A stretch of DNA of 64,000 bases from Halobacillus litoralis (GCF_004101865.1 NZ_CP026118.1:1877001-1941000); one strand, 5' to 3'. Shown: positions 1 to 8,865, counted from the first letter of the stretch. Translations and numbers: made by a program. Notes: generated from the sequence alone by a model not told the origin.

Positions 1-1
1 T

Positions 2-664
2 TTATGGTTTCAATCTTTATCTTATACGACTGTAGCAAGTTCTGTTGTCCTTGTTTCTTTACAGCCGGTATTCGCCTTTCTGGGTACCTACATCTTCTTC
101 CGTGAACGTTTCACTGTAGGTGCAATATTAAGCCTTGCGATTACACTCGTAGGTAGTACAATCGTCGGCTGGGGCGATTTTCAAATCAGTGGCCTTGCCT
201 TACTGGGTGATGCTCTCGCCTTACTTGGAGCAATCATGGTTACTGGGTATTTCCTTTTAGGGCAAAATTTACGCCAACGCCTCTCTTTGATGACCTACAC
301 ATTCATCGCTTACGGAATGGCTGCTGTTACTTTACTCATCTACAATGGAGTGCTCGGATATTCATTTACTGGGTATACAGGAAACCAATGGTTGATTTTC
401 ACAGCACTCGCCATCATACCGACATTTTTCGGTCACTCCTTATTCAACTGGACATTGAAGTGGCTGAGTGCGTCAACGATTTCAATGGCTGTTTTATTAG
501 AACCGATCGGTGCCTCGCTATTAGCGTTCTGGATATTGCACGAAACCATCTCATGGTCGCAATGGCTTGGCGGATCAATCGTGATCTTCGGTCTGATGAT
601 GTTCATTTTCAGTACAATGAAAAAGGTGAAACCGAAACTCACACATGATTCCAAGGACGGATGA
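2..664 (+). CDS. EamA/DMT-family transporter, 3' part
   Basis: The reading frame is open from the window edge, so the start lies upstream; about 220 residues are present. Several strongly hydrophobic helices are visible, and near the C-terminus a run of the type LLEPIGASLLAFWILHE, typical of the second EamA repeat of drug/metabolite exporters. The tail is short and basic (FSTMKKVKPK). It is an inner-membrane carrier, probably an exporter of small metabolites or amino acids; the substrate cannot be read from sequence. Family assignment is firm, function is not. Confidence 0.85.
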   Translation, partial: LWFQSLSYTTVASSVVLVSLQPVFAFLGTYIFFRERFTVGAILSLAITLVGSTIVGWGDFQISGLALLGDALALLGAIMVTGYFLLGQNLRQRLSLMTYTFIAYGMAAVTLLIYNGVLGYSFTGYTGNQWLIFTALAIIPTFFGHSLFNWTLKWLSASTISMAVLLEPIGASLLAFWILHETISWSQWLGGSIVIFGLMMFIFSTMKKVKPKLTHDSKDG

Positions 665-675
665 CTTGTAAAGTT

Positions 676-684
676 TGTTATAAT
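676..684 (+). promoter_or_regulatory. Extended -10 promoter for degV
   Basis: TGTTATAAT is a perfect extended -10 (TGnTATAAT). It lies 14 nt after the stop of the preceding gene and about 48 nt before the degV start. No good -35 is visible, as is usual for extended -10 promoters. Confidence 0.55.
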
Positions 685-731
685 AATGGCAGATTAAAGA
701 GAACCACGATAATTTGAGAGCAGGTGAACAA

Positions 732-1586
732 ATGACAATCCAACTGATTATTGATGGTGGCGGCGACCTGCCCCAGGGGATGATGGAGCAACACGACATT
801 AAATATGTTCCCTTGAACTTACACTTCGGGGATGAACAATATAAAACAGGCGAAACAATCGACCTTGCTACATTTTATGATAAATTGAAAAGCTCGGAAG
901 AATTACCACGTTCCTCTTCCCCGAGCCCTAACGATTTTTATGAAAAGTTCAAAAAAGTGCATCCAGAAGATGAAATTCTTGTACTTGCTTTGACTCAGGG
1001 ATTGAGCAGCACATACGAAAGTGCAGTTATGGGTAAAGACATGCTTCTCGAGGAAGAACCAGCGCGCAAGATTGCCGTATTAAACACAAAAACAGCTTCT
1101 TGCGGTATTGCTCTTCTCGTCCATGAAGCCGCTGATAAGATGAACGAAGGGGCTGATTTTGACAGCCTCGTCTCCCACATGGAAGAAAGAATCGAAAAAA
1201 CAACGACCCTCTTCATCTTGAAAACATTAGAAAACGTGATTAAAGGCGGGCGTTTGGATAGAGTCAAAGGAACCATTGCCAAAACATTGAATATCAAACT
1301 CTTGATGAGAGCTAGTGAAGAAGGGTCCATCGAAGTTACGGAGAAAGTTCGAGGTAACAAGAAATCGCTGCGACGCTTTGTCGATCAAATCGGAGAGTAC
1401 ACCAATCAATTCGAGAATCGCGCGATAGCACTTTCCCACTGCAATGATAAAGAACGCGGGCAGTCTGTTTTGAACAAAATCACAGATCGTTATAACTTCA
1501 AAGAAAGCCTGTTCATGGAGATGGGACCACTCATTTCCACCTACGCCGGTGAAGGCGGTCTTGTCATAGCCTTCTTCAAGGATTGA
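732..1586 (+). CDS. DegV family fatty-acid-binding protein (FakB-like)
   Basis: A 284-residue DegV-fold protein. Family landmarks in order: an N-terminal IIDGGGDLP motif (family form TDSTADLP), SSSPSPNDFYE, the loop LTQGLSSTYESA, NTKTASCGIALLV, and the basic segment LENVIKGGRLDRVKG followed by NIKLLM. DegV/FakB proteins bind a fatty acid and present it to the kinase FakA for entry into phospholipid synthesis; no fakA is next to it. The ATG at 732 has an AGGTGA Shine-Dalgarno 7 nt upstream; an in-frame TTG at 714 has none. The usual TDS motif is changed to IDG, so it may be a divergent paralogue. Confidence 0.87.
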   Translation: MTIQLIIDGGGDLPQGMMEQHDIKYVPLNLHFGDEQYKTGETIDLATFYDKLKSSEELPRSSSPSPNDFYEKFKKVHPEDEILVLALTQGLSSTYESAVMGKDMLLEEEPARKIAVLNTKTASCGIALLVHEAADKMNEGADFDSLVSHMEERIEKTTTLFILKTLENVIKGGRLDRVKGTIAKTLNIKLLMRASEEGSIEVTEKVRGNKKSLRRFVDQIGEYTNQFENRAIALSHCNDKERGQSVLNKITDRYNFKESLFMEMGPLISTYAGEGGLVIAFFKD

Positions 1587-1640
1587 TGATAAGCACTGGG
1601 TAGTTACAGGAAGGTATTTCATAATTCCTCAGATAAAAAT

Positions 1641-1677
1641 AAAACGGCAGCAGATTATTATACCGCTGCCGTTTTTA
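1641..1677. terminator. Bidirectional rho-independent terminator
   Basis: An 11-bp inverted repeat (AAAACGGCAGC at 1641-1651 with GCTGCCGTTTT at 1665-1675), with T runs on both strands. It sits between the convergent degV and MFS genes. Confidence 0.85.
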
Positions 1678-1678
1678 T

Positions 1679-2953
1679 TTATGCATGATAATCTTCATAT
1701 TCCGGCTGTGGTGAAAGAAGTGCCAAAATTCCGGCCGTGACCGGAAACAGAATGGTCAGGAGAATCACTTCTTGATATCCACCAAGCCAATCGTAAAAGA
1801 TACCAAACGGCAAAGGGCCAAGGGCTGATCCAACAACCATGACTGTTTGTGCCAAACCTTTGATACTGCCTAAGTGTTCACGTCCAAAGTAGTTCGGCCA
1901 GACAATGTTCAACACAATACGTTCGAAACCGTTGACAAAACCCCAGAATATACCGAAAGTTACCGCCAGCCACCATGTACTTGTAAATAACAAAATGACA
2001 AGTGTGAAAATATGCCCAAAAAAAGTGATGGCCAATATGTAATGGACTTGAAAGCGGTCGACAAGATAGCCGCTCACGAATGTAACCGGGAAGCCGATGA
2101 CGGCCATTAAGGTCAGCACCATAGCAGCTACTCCTGTATCCAGTCCGCGTAAATCCATAATGGAAACAATGTGGAAAGTAATAGCGGTATTGACCAAAGC
2201 TGGAACGCTCACACAAAAAAGGATGAACCAGAACGCCTTCGTCGCCATAGCCTCTTTCAATGTCCAGCTTTTTTCATTCACCTCTATATGCGGGTTTTTC
2301 ATTTGTCCTTTAACAGGCTTCGGTATACCATCGGGGACCTCTCCGATATCTTTCGGTTGATTCCGGATAAAGAAAACAGCCAGCGGGACAAAAATCACAA
2401 GCAGACCGACGCCCCATATCCCCCATGTCATCCTCCAACCGAAGGCTTCTATGAGCCATGTATTTAAAGGAGGCAATAAAGCAGAACTGGCGAAACCACC
2501 AACCGCCATGACGCTGAGCGCCCGCCCTCTTTTCCTAATGAACCATTGGGGCACGAGGGTGTTCGGAATCAATGTCATCGACCCTTGACCGAACAACCGG
2601 ATCATGAAGAAGCCGAGAAACATCATAATCGGACCAAGCAAAAAAGCGTTCCAAAATAAGGCCAATGCTAAAAAAACGCCGACCACGACCATCATCTTCC
2701 GCTGACCGAACCGGTCAATGAGCCGCCCCATCATGAATAAAGTAATCCCTGCCATCAATGTAGCACCAGAGTAAATCCCTGATACCAAGGACCTTGAATA
2801 GCCGAAGTCTTCTATGTAGTAATCAATGAAAATTGAAACGGAATAGGTTTGTCCGGGACCTGAGAAAAAAACACTTAATCCCGCAATAGCGACAATGACC
2901 CACCCATAATAAAATGGCGTCTGGACAGGCGCTTTGCCATTCTTGATCCCCAT
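1679..2953 (-). CDS. MFS transporter (monocarboxylate/oxalate-type)
   Basis: 424 residues with about 12 hydrophobic segments. The MFS loop 2-3 motif is visible as GRLIDRFGQRKMM near residue 76, and a second copy as GYLVDRFQVHY in the C-terminal half. The N-terminal YYGWVIVAIAG is typical of the OxlT/monocarboxylate-type MFS group. A GAGGAAG ribosome site precedes the ATG. The esterase gene ends 13 nt upstream on the same strand, so the two are probably one operon, perhaps pairing ester hydrolysis with transport of the released acid. That link is inference. Confidence 0.85.
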   Translation of the reverse strand: MGIKNGKAPVQTPFYYGWVIVAIAGLSVFFSGPGQTYSVSIFIDYYIEDFGYSRSLVSGIYSGATLMAGITLFMMGRLIDRFGQRKMMVVVGVFLALALFWNAFLLGPIMMFLGFFMIRLFGQGSMTLIPNTLVPQWFIRKRGRALSVMAVGGFASSALLPPLNTWLIEAFGWRMTWGIWGVGLLVIFVPLAVFFIRNQPKDIGEVPDGIPKPVKGQMKNPHIEVNEKSWTLKEAMATKAFWFILFCVSVPALVNTAITFHIVSIMDLRGLDTGVAAMVLTLMAVIGFPVTFVSGYLVDRFQVHYILAITFFGHIFTLVILLFTSTWWLAVTFGIFWGFVNGFERIVLNIVWPNYFGREHLGSIKGLAQTVMVVGSALGPLPFGIFYDWLGGYQEVILLTILFPVTAGILALLSPQPEYEDYHA

Positions 2954-2966
2954 TAACTTCCTCCCC

Positions 2967-3659
2967 CTATGGCTGTCTTACAAAATCAAGCACTTCTTCA
3001 AAAAGTTCTTCTTTGTCATCCCCATGACAAATCAAGTGTTTGGATTTTTTCAAAAAAACCAACTCTTTTTCTTTTGATGGAATTTCTTTCTCTAAGTATA
3101 AGGCAGCTTCTTTCGGTACCATACCGTCTAACTCGCCCTGGATGATCAATACAGGACATCTTACGTCTTTCAGGTAAGGTCTCGTGAATTGCACACATTT
3201 CATAAACTCAAATGTAGAAAACAGATAGGTATCCTTCAGCTTCTTCTGATATCTGGTAAACAATTCATTAGATGCAAGAGCTCCATTAAAAGCGTCCCCT
3301 AACATTTCCAATACGTCCTTGTACATCTGCGGCAAGCTCACATATTTTCCTGCTGCTGAGAGAAGGACGATTCGATCCAAGTGATATTTCGCAGTTAAGT
3401 AAGCTGCTATCATACCTCCCATGGAAAATCCGATAACATAGATTTTCTCGTGCCTTTTCCTCAAATCCAGCAAAGCGAGTTCTGCCGTAGCAATCCATTC
3501 TTGATAATAATGCCCTTCGAGGTCGAGTTTCTCCCCATGGCCAGGTAAGGTAGGATTAGCAATTTCCCAATCCGTCCGCGCCTCAAGGAAATCGACGAGA
3601 GGTTGTACTTCTTCCGGGCTTCCTGTATATCCATGTATACATAAACATCCAATACTCAT
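2967..3659 (-). CDS. Alpha/beta hydrolase, carboxylesterase type
   Basis: 230 residues, cytoplasmic, resembling the Est30/carboxylesterase and monoacylglycerol lipase group. The oxyanion-side CIHGYTGSPEE comes early, the nucleophile elbow GFSMGG carries Ser79, the acid is in GELDGMVP, and the His in KSKHLICHGD. The start is the ATG at 3659 because GGAGGA lies 9 nt upstream; a GTG 18 nt further up falls in front of that Shine-Dalgarno. The first gene of a likely two-gene operon with the MFS carrier. Confidence 0.87.
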   Translation of the reverse strand: MSIGCLCIHGYTGSPEEVQPLVDFLEARTDWEIANPTLPGHGEKLDLEGHYYQEWIATAELALLDLRKRHEKIYVIGFSMGGMIAAYLTAKYHLDRIVLLSAAGKYVSLPQMYKDVLEMLGDAFNGALASNELFTRYQKKLKDTYLFSTFEFMKCVQFTRPYLKDVRCPVLIIQGELDGMVPKEAALYLEKEIPSKEKELVFLKKSKHLICHGDDKEELFEEVLDFVRQP

Positions 3660-3726
3660 GCTTCTCTTCCTCCGCACATTATTATTTCGCCTTACGAAAC
3701 ATTATAGCACACCAGAAAATACTATA

Positions 3727-3756
3727 GAAAAGGCGCGCTATACCAAATAGCGCGCG
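3727..3756 (-). terminator. Terminator after yppG-like gene
   Basis: An 8-bp GC-rich stem (GCGCGCTA/TAGCGCGC) starts directly at the stop codon and is followed on the minus strand by CTTTTC. Confidence 0.8.
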
Positions 3757-4152
3757 TTACTTGATTCCTTTGACAAATGTACCGATCCCCTTGACTAGAG
3801 GACTCACTTGTTTAAACGTCTTCATAACTTGCCCCGTGGTCGACATCATTTTGTCGAAATCCATTTGCCCTTCTTCATCCTGAAAGTAATTCATTACACC
3901 TTTGGGAATCGAGCCAACATTAAATGACGCGTTGGGATTCCCCGGATTAGGATTACCGGTCTCAGTATAACCTGGATAGTTGTAACTATTCATATAAGGG
4001 TACTGATAAGCATACATTCCATTCGAGTAGCCGTCATAACCCATGACATTCGCTTGTTGATTCGGGTACATCTGCTGATAAGCTGTCTGATCGTAGGCAG
4101 GGTTGGCAGGGTAACGGTACCATTCATTCCAATAAGGATAATATGGGTACAT
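3757..4152 (-). CDS. yppG: YppG-like protein
   Basis: 131 residues. The N-terminal 80 are a low-complexity Tyr/Pro/Asn/Gln-rich stretch beginning MYPYYPYWNEW. The C-terminus carries the conserved YppG block with QDEEGQMDFDKMM and GIGTFVKGIK. Function is unknown; in Bacillus the family has been linked to spore or coat-type low-complexity proteins only by composition. AAAGGTGG precedes the ATG by about 10 nt. It is monocistronic, with its own terminator. Confidence 0.8.
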   Translation of the reverse strand: MYPYYPYWNEWYRYPANPAYDQTAYQQMYPNQQANVMGYDGYSNGMYAYQYPYMNSYNYPGYTETGNPNPGNPNASFNVGSIPKGVMNYFQDEEGQMDFDKMMSTTGQVMKTFKQVSPLVKGIGTFVKGIK

Positions 4153-4313
4153 AAGTGTGTTCCACCTTTAACGTATTTACTTCAGCCTATGTAAAATGAC
4201 GAAAAAAGTGATTGAGATTCAACCCCCTCCATGAAAATACAACACGCATCGGAACTTCCCGGCACAAACGCACAAGAGCATCTCGGGCATACCTTCTTTC
4301 ACTATTACCGGGG

Positions 4314-4346
4314 CTTTAAAAACCCAAGTGATTCACCCATCACTTG
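4314..4346 (-). terminator. Terminator after glutaredoxin-like gene
   Basis: CAAGTGAT/ATCACTTG (4325-4332 with 4339-4346) is followed on the minus strand by GGGTTTTTAAAG. Confidence 0.7.
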
Positions 4347-4347
4347 T

Positions 4348-4629
4348 TCAATAAAAATCGATGGAGTCTTGATTGAAAAAACGCTCTTCTCCCTTTATTC
4401 CTAAAGCACGCTTCATTTTCTGTTCCTGAAACCCGAGAATCTTCTCTTCCTCTATAAAAGTGGCAGGTGTACCATATACTCTCAACCCTTGCAATTCCCT
4501 GAAGTACTCTCGATTATCAGAAACATTACGTTCTTCAAAATCAACGTCCCATTCTCCTAATTGTGTCTTCACCTTCTCACAATTGCTGCAATGATTGCTT
4601 GTATAAACAATTACGTTCGAGTTCGTCAA
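4348..4629 (-). CDS. Glutaredoxin-family protein
   Basis: 93 residues with a single thioredoxin fold. The redox motif HCSNC (Cys14, Cys17) follows strand VIVYTSN, and the cis-proline is in YGTPATFI. Probably a cytosolic thiol-disulfide reductase; the C-terminal tail (KGEERFFNQDSIDFY) is not a standard part of the family. The start is a TTG at 4629, preceded by AAGGAGGGGG 4 nt upstream. The longer frame upstream lies beyond this strong ribosome site and lacks one of its own. Confidence 0.8.
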   Translation of the reverse strand: MTNSNVIVYTSNHCSNCEKVKTQLGEWDVDFEERNVSDNREYFRELQGLRVYGTPATFIEEEKILGFQEQKMKRALGIKGEERFFNQDSIDFY

Positions 4630-4756
4630 TGATCCCCCTCCTTGTTTCTTATTTCCATGGTTCAAATGACCCGATTCCATCACACATACCCAAAAACTCA
4701 TTTTCATAATAAAGTGTATGAATTTCTATGTAAAGGGGAGGCCCTCCCCCTCAACC

Positions 4757-5386
4757 TCAATCTGAGAAAAGCTTATTTAATGGCTTTTCACCACTAATCA
4801 AGTCATAACTCTCATGCACGGATTCATTTACGGACAGCAAATGGACCAGAGTGGCCGCAACATCTTCTCTGGGTATTTCGCCATGCTCGGTTCGCTTCTG
4901 AAGGTCCACTTTGCCTATGCCTTTTTCATTCGTCAAACCACCAGGCCGCACGATCGTATAATCCAGTTCTGTACTCTTCACATATTCATCTGCACGGTGT
5001 TTGGCATATAAATAATACTTGAAATCATCTGGCGCCTGCTCTGGACGATCAGCCCCGATTGAGCTTAACATCATATATCTTTTCACACCATTTGCTTTAG
5101 CAAAATCAGCAGCTTTGATCGCCCCTTCCTGGTCAATGACGATTGTTTTATCTGCACCAGTATGCGGACCAGAGCCTGCTGCAAAGATCACAGCGTCTTT
5201 CCCATGGAAGGCATGCTCAAAGTCTTTTTCAAGGTCACCTAATACAGTAGCCACCCCGAGCTCTTCAAACTGAGGAATTTGATCCGTGTCCCGGACCATT
5301 GCATAAGGCTTGTGTTCTGAATCATTTAATTTATTGATGATATGTTTACCTACTTTTCCATTCGCTCCAATGACTAGCACCTTCAT
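4757..5386 (-). CDS. NAD(P)-binding SDR protein, YhfK-like
   Basis: 209 residues, close in layout to B. subtilis YhfK (an atypical short-chain dehydrogenase). The Rossmann motif GANGKVGKHI is at residues 7-16, followed by VRDTDQ and GDLEKD, then LSSIGAD and an IVRPGGLTNE block typical of NmrA/YhfK proteins. The active-site Tyr is probably in YYLYAKHRAD. Substrate unknown. AAGGAGG lies 7 nt before the ATG. A short G/C-rich inverted repeat near 4735-4752 may be its terminator but is weak. Confidence 0.85.
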   Translation of the reverse strand: MKVLVIGANGKVGKHIINKLNDSEHKPYAMVRDTDQIPQFEELGVATVLGDLEKDFEHAFHGKDAVIFAAGSGPHTGADKTIVIDQEGAIKAADFAKANGVKRYMMLSSIGADRPEQAPDDFKYYLYAKHRADEYVKSTELDYTIVRPGGLTNEKGIGKVDLQKRTEHGEIPREDVAATLVHLLSVNESVHESYDLISGEKPLNKLFSD

Positions 5387-5517
5387 CTAATCAACCTCCT
5401 TGAATGTCTTTTCCTTGTTTTTCCCTACATATCTAAATATAAACAGTTCAATATTCACTGAAAGGAAATCCTTCCCATGAGAGCGAATCAGTTAATATAT
5501 AGGAGGGGAGGCAATAT

Positions 5518-6615
5518 ATGAAGAACATTTATCTTTTCACCGGGTTTCCTGGTTACTTGGCATCTGAATTAGTCAAGGAGCTTTTCGACCAGCCCCACCA
5601 CATTGAGAAAATCTACTTACTATACCTTGAGCCTATGGAAGAACGCGCCCGTGACCAAATAAAAGAGTGGGAAAAATGCACTTCGATCGATTTGGAAAAA
5701 GTCCATCTGATCAAAGGAGATATCACTGAACTGCAAATGGGACTCGAACCATCCTTATCCCAGAATCTCCAGAAAAGCGTCACCCATGTGTTCCACCTCG
5801 CAGCACTCTATGACCTGGCGATTCCGCTCTCTGCCGCATGGAAAGTAAACGTCCAGGGGACACGTGTAGTGAATCGATGGTTGGAAAATTGCCTGAACTT
5901 AAACCGGTATATTTATTTCAGCACCGCGTATGTGTCAGGAAAACGCGAAGGGCACATCAGCGAAGAAGACCTCCTACACACTGAAGGATTCAAGAACCAT
6001 TACGAATTCACAAAATATGAAGCGGAGCGACTAGTGAAAGAGGTACAGCCTCACATACCAACAACAGTGATCCGGCCCGGCATTGTCGTCGGGCACACAG
6101 AATCAGGGATAACTGCTAAATTTGACGGACCGTATTTTATATTGAACTTGCTGGATGTATTAAAACATTCACCTATCCTCCCTTACTTCGGAAAAGGAGA
6201 AGCGAAAGTGAACTTAGTGCCATTGGATTATGTCATTGCTTCCACGATTCATTTTGCCCATTCGCCTGAAAGCAGTGGGAAAACGTATCACTTAACAGAT
6301 CCAAACCCTTACACAGCCAAAGCCATCTACCAGCGGCTTTGTGAGCTTCACGTACACAAAAAGCCACACCTCACCTTACCGATCAGCATTGCACGGCAAT
6401 CTTTGAAAATCAAAACACTCCGCCAGCAGCTGAAAATACAAAAAGAAGCGCTTGATTACTTTCTGTGTCAAAGCGAATATGACTGCACTCAAACTATGAA
6501 AGACTTGAATGGTACGCCAATTTCATGTCCTGATCTCTTTACGTACACAAATAACCTTGTCTCTTATTACCAGACACAAAAAAAGAATCCTGATAAGCAC
6601 GTCTCTATTTTCTAG
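5518..6615 (+). CDS. NAD-dependent SDR, male-sterility/thioester-reductase type
   Basis: 365 residues of the extended SDR (NAD_binding_4) type, as in fatty-acyl and thioester reductases. Visible: TGFPGYLASEL near residue 8 (third Gly of the dinucleotide motif replaced by Ala), GDITEL, HLAALYDL, the active-site STAYVSGKREG, YEFTKYEAE (Tyr-x-x-x-Lys) and VIRPGIVVG. A C-terminal helical part of about 100 residues follows. No carrier-protein or adenylation domain is attached, so the substrate is unclear. GGAGGGGAGG precedes the ATG; it is monocistronic. Confidence 0.83.
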   Translation: MKNIYLFTGFPGYLASELVKELFDQPHHIEKIYLLYLEPMEERARDQIKEWEKCTSIDLEKVHLIKGDITELQMGLEPSLSQNLQKSVTHVFHLAALYDLAIPLSAAWKVNVQGTRVVNRWLENCLNLNRYIYFSTAYVSGKREGHISEEDLLHTEGFKNHYEFTKYEAERLVKEVQPHIPTTVIRPGIVVGHTESGITAKFDGPYFILNLLDVLKHSPILPYFGKGEAKVNLVPLDYVIASTIHFAHSPESSGKTYHLTDPNPYTAKAIYQRLCELHVHKKPHLTLPISIARQSLKIKTLRQQLKIQKEALDYFLCQSEYDCTQTMKDLNGTPISCPDLFTYTNNLVSYYQTQKKNPDKHVSIF

Positions 6616-6690
6616 TATCCAAGTTCTTTAAGCTTCAAGATTTTGCGTTCATTCTGGAACGTCCTACTATCCTGCAGGAGGAACAGAACC

Positions 6691-6719
6691 ACAAAAGGCA
6701 GCGGTTCTCTTCCGCTGCC
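6691..6719 (-). terminator. Terminator after ABC-F gene
   Basis: GGCAGCGG/CCGCTGCC stem (6697-6704 with 6712-6719); the minus strand continues with TTTTGT. Confidence 0.8.
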
Positions 6720-6725
6720 TCCTCC

Positions 6726-8588
6726 TTATTCTTCTTCCAGCCAACTTTCATATAAACGTTCCACTTCGGCCTCTACTTGTTCTTTTTCAGATTGCAGTGA
6801 AACTAAATCCCTCACGGCCCCGTTTTCTTCCATCTGCTGCTCGAGGGCCACCACTTGCTTTTCTAAACGGGCGATTTCATCTTCCAGATACCCTTCACTT
6901 CCAGCATCCTTATTTGCTGATGGTTCTTCTTTTGCCCCAGAGCTCGGCAATGATTGTTCCCTCTGGCTTTCAAAACTTTCAATCCAACGCTCCCTGGTTT
7001 CATCGTAATTTCCAATATGACGATATAGCTTCCCCTCAATAAGGTAGGCTGTGCTCGTGAAGCATTGATTGAGAAAGTAACGGTCGTGGGAGACGCCGAT
7101 AATCGTCCCTTCGAAATGATTCAAAGCTTCTTCCAACACCTCTTGTGATTCGATATCCAGATGGTTCGTCGGCTCATCGAGGATAAGGACCTGTATTCCC
7201 TGGTACATGAATACCGCTAATTTCAGCCTCATCTGTTCACCACCACTGAGGTGGCGGATTTTCCGGAATACATCGTACCCATAAAACATGAACCTGGCCA
7301 AACGATGGCGAGCTTCTCCTTCGGTTACTCGAATGTAGTCTCTGAAGTAATCAATCATCCGCTGGTCACGATCTACATGTTGAAGCGGGTTTTGCGGAAG
7401 ATAACCAACTTCAATAGATGGTGCCCGTTTAATGCTTCCTGTGTCTGGTTCTTCAATTCCCAATAGTATTTTCAACAGTGTTGATTTCCCGCTTCCATTT
7501 GTCCCTACAATTGCCAGACGCTCTTGATAACGAACATGTAAATCGACACCCTTTAGCACGGAGGTGCTTCCATAAGCTTTTCCTAAGCCCTCTACTTGAA
7601 AGACATCTTTCCCTGTCCTGCCTTCAGACTGAAGTGACAACTGCATCTTCTTCGGGTCAATGACCGGACGATCCAATTTCTCCATTCTTTCCAGAGCTTT
7701 CTCCATACTTTTTGCTTTTTTGAAAAGTTTCGGATTCGGCGGCGTCGCTTCATTAGCCCATTGCCTCAGCCTCCGGATAGCTTCCTTCATCTTCTTGATC
7801 TTCTTCTGCTGCTCTTCATATTGATGGAATTCCGCTAGTAACTTCTCTTCTTTCTGCTTCTCGAACGAGGAATAGTTTCCCTTATAGGTATGGAGTTCAC
7901 CTGATTCAAGGTCCATGACCTCTGTGACAACCTGATCCAGAAAAGAACGGTCATGAGAAATGATGCAGATTGTTCCCTTATACTGTCGCAAGTATTCTTC
8001 CAGCCATTCAATAGCCCGAAGGTCGAGATGGTTCGTCGGTTCATCCAACAGCAGGACATCCGGGTTTTCCAGCAGCAATTTGGCTAGTCCCAACTTAGTC
8101 TTTTCCCCACCACTCAATTGTGAAAAAGGCTGTTCCAATAGATGTCGGACATTCAAACCATTGGCTACGCGGCGGATGGAAGCCTCCATTTCATAGCCAC
8201 CGTCTTGAGTGAAACGTTCTTGGATTTCCCCATATTCCAACATGGCTTTTTCCATTCTTTCCGGGTCGAGCATCTCTTTTTCAAGAGCCTTCATTCTTCG
8301 ACTTAATATCAGCAGTTCTTTAAAAGCAAGTTCGAGAAAAGCTTTACCAGTATCCTCCCATTGAGAAGGAATCTGCTTTAAATAACCGATTCGTATCCCC
8401 TTCTGGATGAATAGATCTCCACCATCCATAGCCTCTTCTTTGGTGATGATGCGGAACAGTGTCGATTTCCCGCTCCCGTTCCTGCCGACAAGACCAATTC
8501 GCTGTTGTTCTTTCCATTCCATATTCAGCGCTTCAAACAATACTTCCCCACCGACAATTTTATATAAGTTTTTCATTGTAATAATCAT
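6726..8588 (-). CDS. ABC-F ATPase, probable ribosomal protection (antibiotic resistance) type
   Basis: 620 residues, two ATP-binding cassettes and no membrane segment. Walker A is GRNGSGKST at 35-43 and GTNGSGKST at 362-370; signatures are LSGGEKTKL (158-166) and LSGGEQMRL; Walker B is LLLDEPTNHLD and LILDEPTNHLD. The interdomain linker (about 240-310) is long, basic and carries a proline-containing turn (ATPPNPKLFKKAKS), as in the tRNA-contacting linker of VmlR/Vga/Lsa-type resistance factors. A charged coiled-coil tail follows. Such proteins dislodge antibiotics from the ribosome. The resistance role is supported by the upstream leader peptide and attenuator; which drug is unknown. Confidence 0.87.
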   Translation of the reverse strand: MIITMKNLYKIVGGEVLFEALNMEWKEQQRIGLVGRNGSGKSTLFRIITKEEAMDGGDLFIQKGIRIGYLKQIPSQWEDTGKAFLELAFKELLILSRRMKALEKEMLDPERMEKAMLEYGEIQERFTQDGGYEMEASIRRVANGLNVRHLLEQPFSQLSGGEKTKLGLAKLLLENPDVLLLDEPTNHLDLRAIEWLEEYLRQYKGTICIISHDRSFLDQVVTEVMDLESGELHTYKGNYSSFEKQKEEKLLAEFHQYEEQQKKIKKMKEAIRRLRQWANEATPPNPKLFKKAKSMEKALERMEKLDRPVIDPKKMQLSLQSEGRTGKDVFQVEGLGKAYGSTSVLKGVDLHVRYQERLAIVGTNGSGKSTLLKILLGIEEPDTGSIKRAPSIEVGYLPQNPLQHVDRDQRMIDYFRDYIRVTEGEARHRLARFMFYGYDVFRKIRHLSGGEQMRLKLAVFMYQGIQVLILDEPTNHLDIESQEVLEEALNHFEGTIIGVSHDRYFLNQCFTSTAYLIEGKLYRHIGNYDETRERWIESFESQREQSLPSSGAKEEPSANKDAGSEGYLEDEIARLEKQVVALEQQMEENGAVRDLVSLQSEKEQVEAEVERLYESWLEEE

Positions 8589-8620
8589 TTGAATTCCTCC
8601 TAAAGACTAATTGAAGACAC

Positions 8621-8654
8621 AAAAAAAGTCAGAGGTCCCGTTACCTCTGACTTT
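8621..8654 (-). terminator. Attenuator terminator in ABC-F leader
   Basis: A 12-bp perfect stem (minus strand AAAGTCAGAGGT, loop AACGGG, ACCTCTGACTTT; plus 8643-8654 with 8625-8636) runs straight into seven T. It lies between the leader peptide and the ABC-F ribosome site, so read-through is needed for ABC-F expression. Confidence 0.85.
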
Positions 8655-8777
8655 ACTTCCTGTCCTATAAATCAGATATGAGACGTTACATTTTTCATTA
8701 TTCACCTGGCTTTTTGGACATACGTGTCCCGTTGACAGCTGAATCATGAATAATCGCACGGCGTACATAATTGATTT
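8646..8777 (-). promoter_or_regulatory. Ribosome-mediated attenuator: anti-terminator and anti-anti-terminator arms
   Basis: On the minus-strand RNA, UCUGAUUU (plus 8669-8676), just after the leader peptide, can pair with AAAGUCAGA, the 5' arm of the terminator (8646-8654), and so block it. The same segment, CAUAUCUGAUUU (8669-8680), can instead pair with AAAUCAAUUAUG inside the leader gene (8766-8777; 6 bp, two mismatches, 4 bp). A ribosome stalled on codons 12-16 of the leader would mask the second pairing and let the anti-terminator form. Pairings are read directly; the mechanism is inferred from known erm/vmlR-type leaders. Confidence 0.65.
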
Positions 8778-8811
8778 GGTAGTCAAGCACGTGCATCTGT
8801 AACATCTTCAT
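8698..8811 (-). CDS. Leader peptide of ABC-F gene (37 aa)
   Basis: A 37-codon frame with an excellent AAAGGAGGG ribosome site 3-4 nt before the ATG (plus 8809-8811). The peptide begins MKMLQMHVLDYQINYV and ends RMSKKPGE. It has no domain and lies wholly within the 277-nt leader between MhqR and the ABC-F gene. The position ahead of a strong terminator marks it as a translation-sensing leader rather than an enzyme. The candidate stall region is codons 12-16, which pair with the anti-terminator segment. Confidence 0.75.
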   Translation of the reverse strand: MKMLQMHVLDYQINYVRRAIIHDSAVNGTRMSKKPGE

Positions 8812-8865
8812 ACCCTCCTTTGTCTTTAGAATTGCTCTTATTATAACGGAATTTCAGAAAATTGG

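Noticed and set aside
3660..3677. GTG start giving the esterase six more residues
   Set aside because: GGAGGA, the evident ribosome site, would lie inside the gene.
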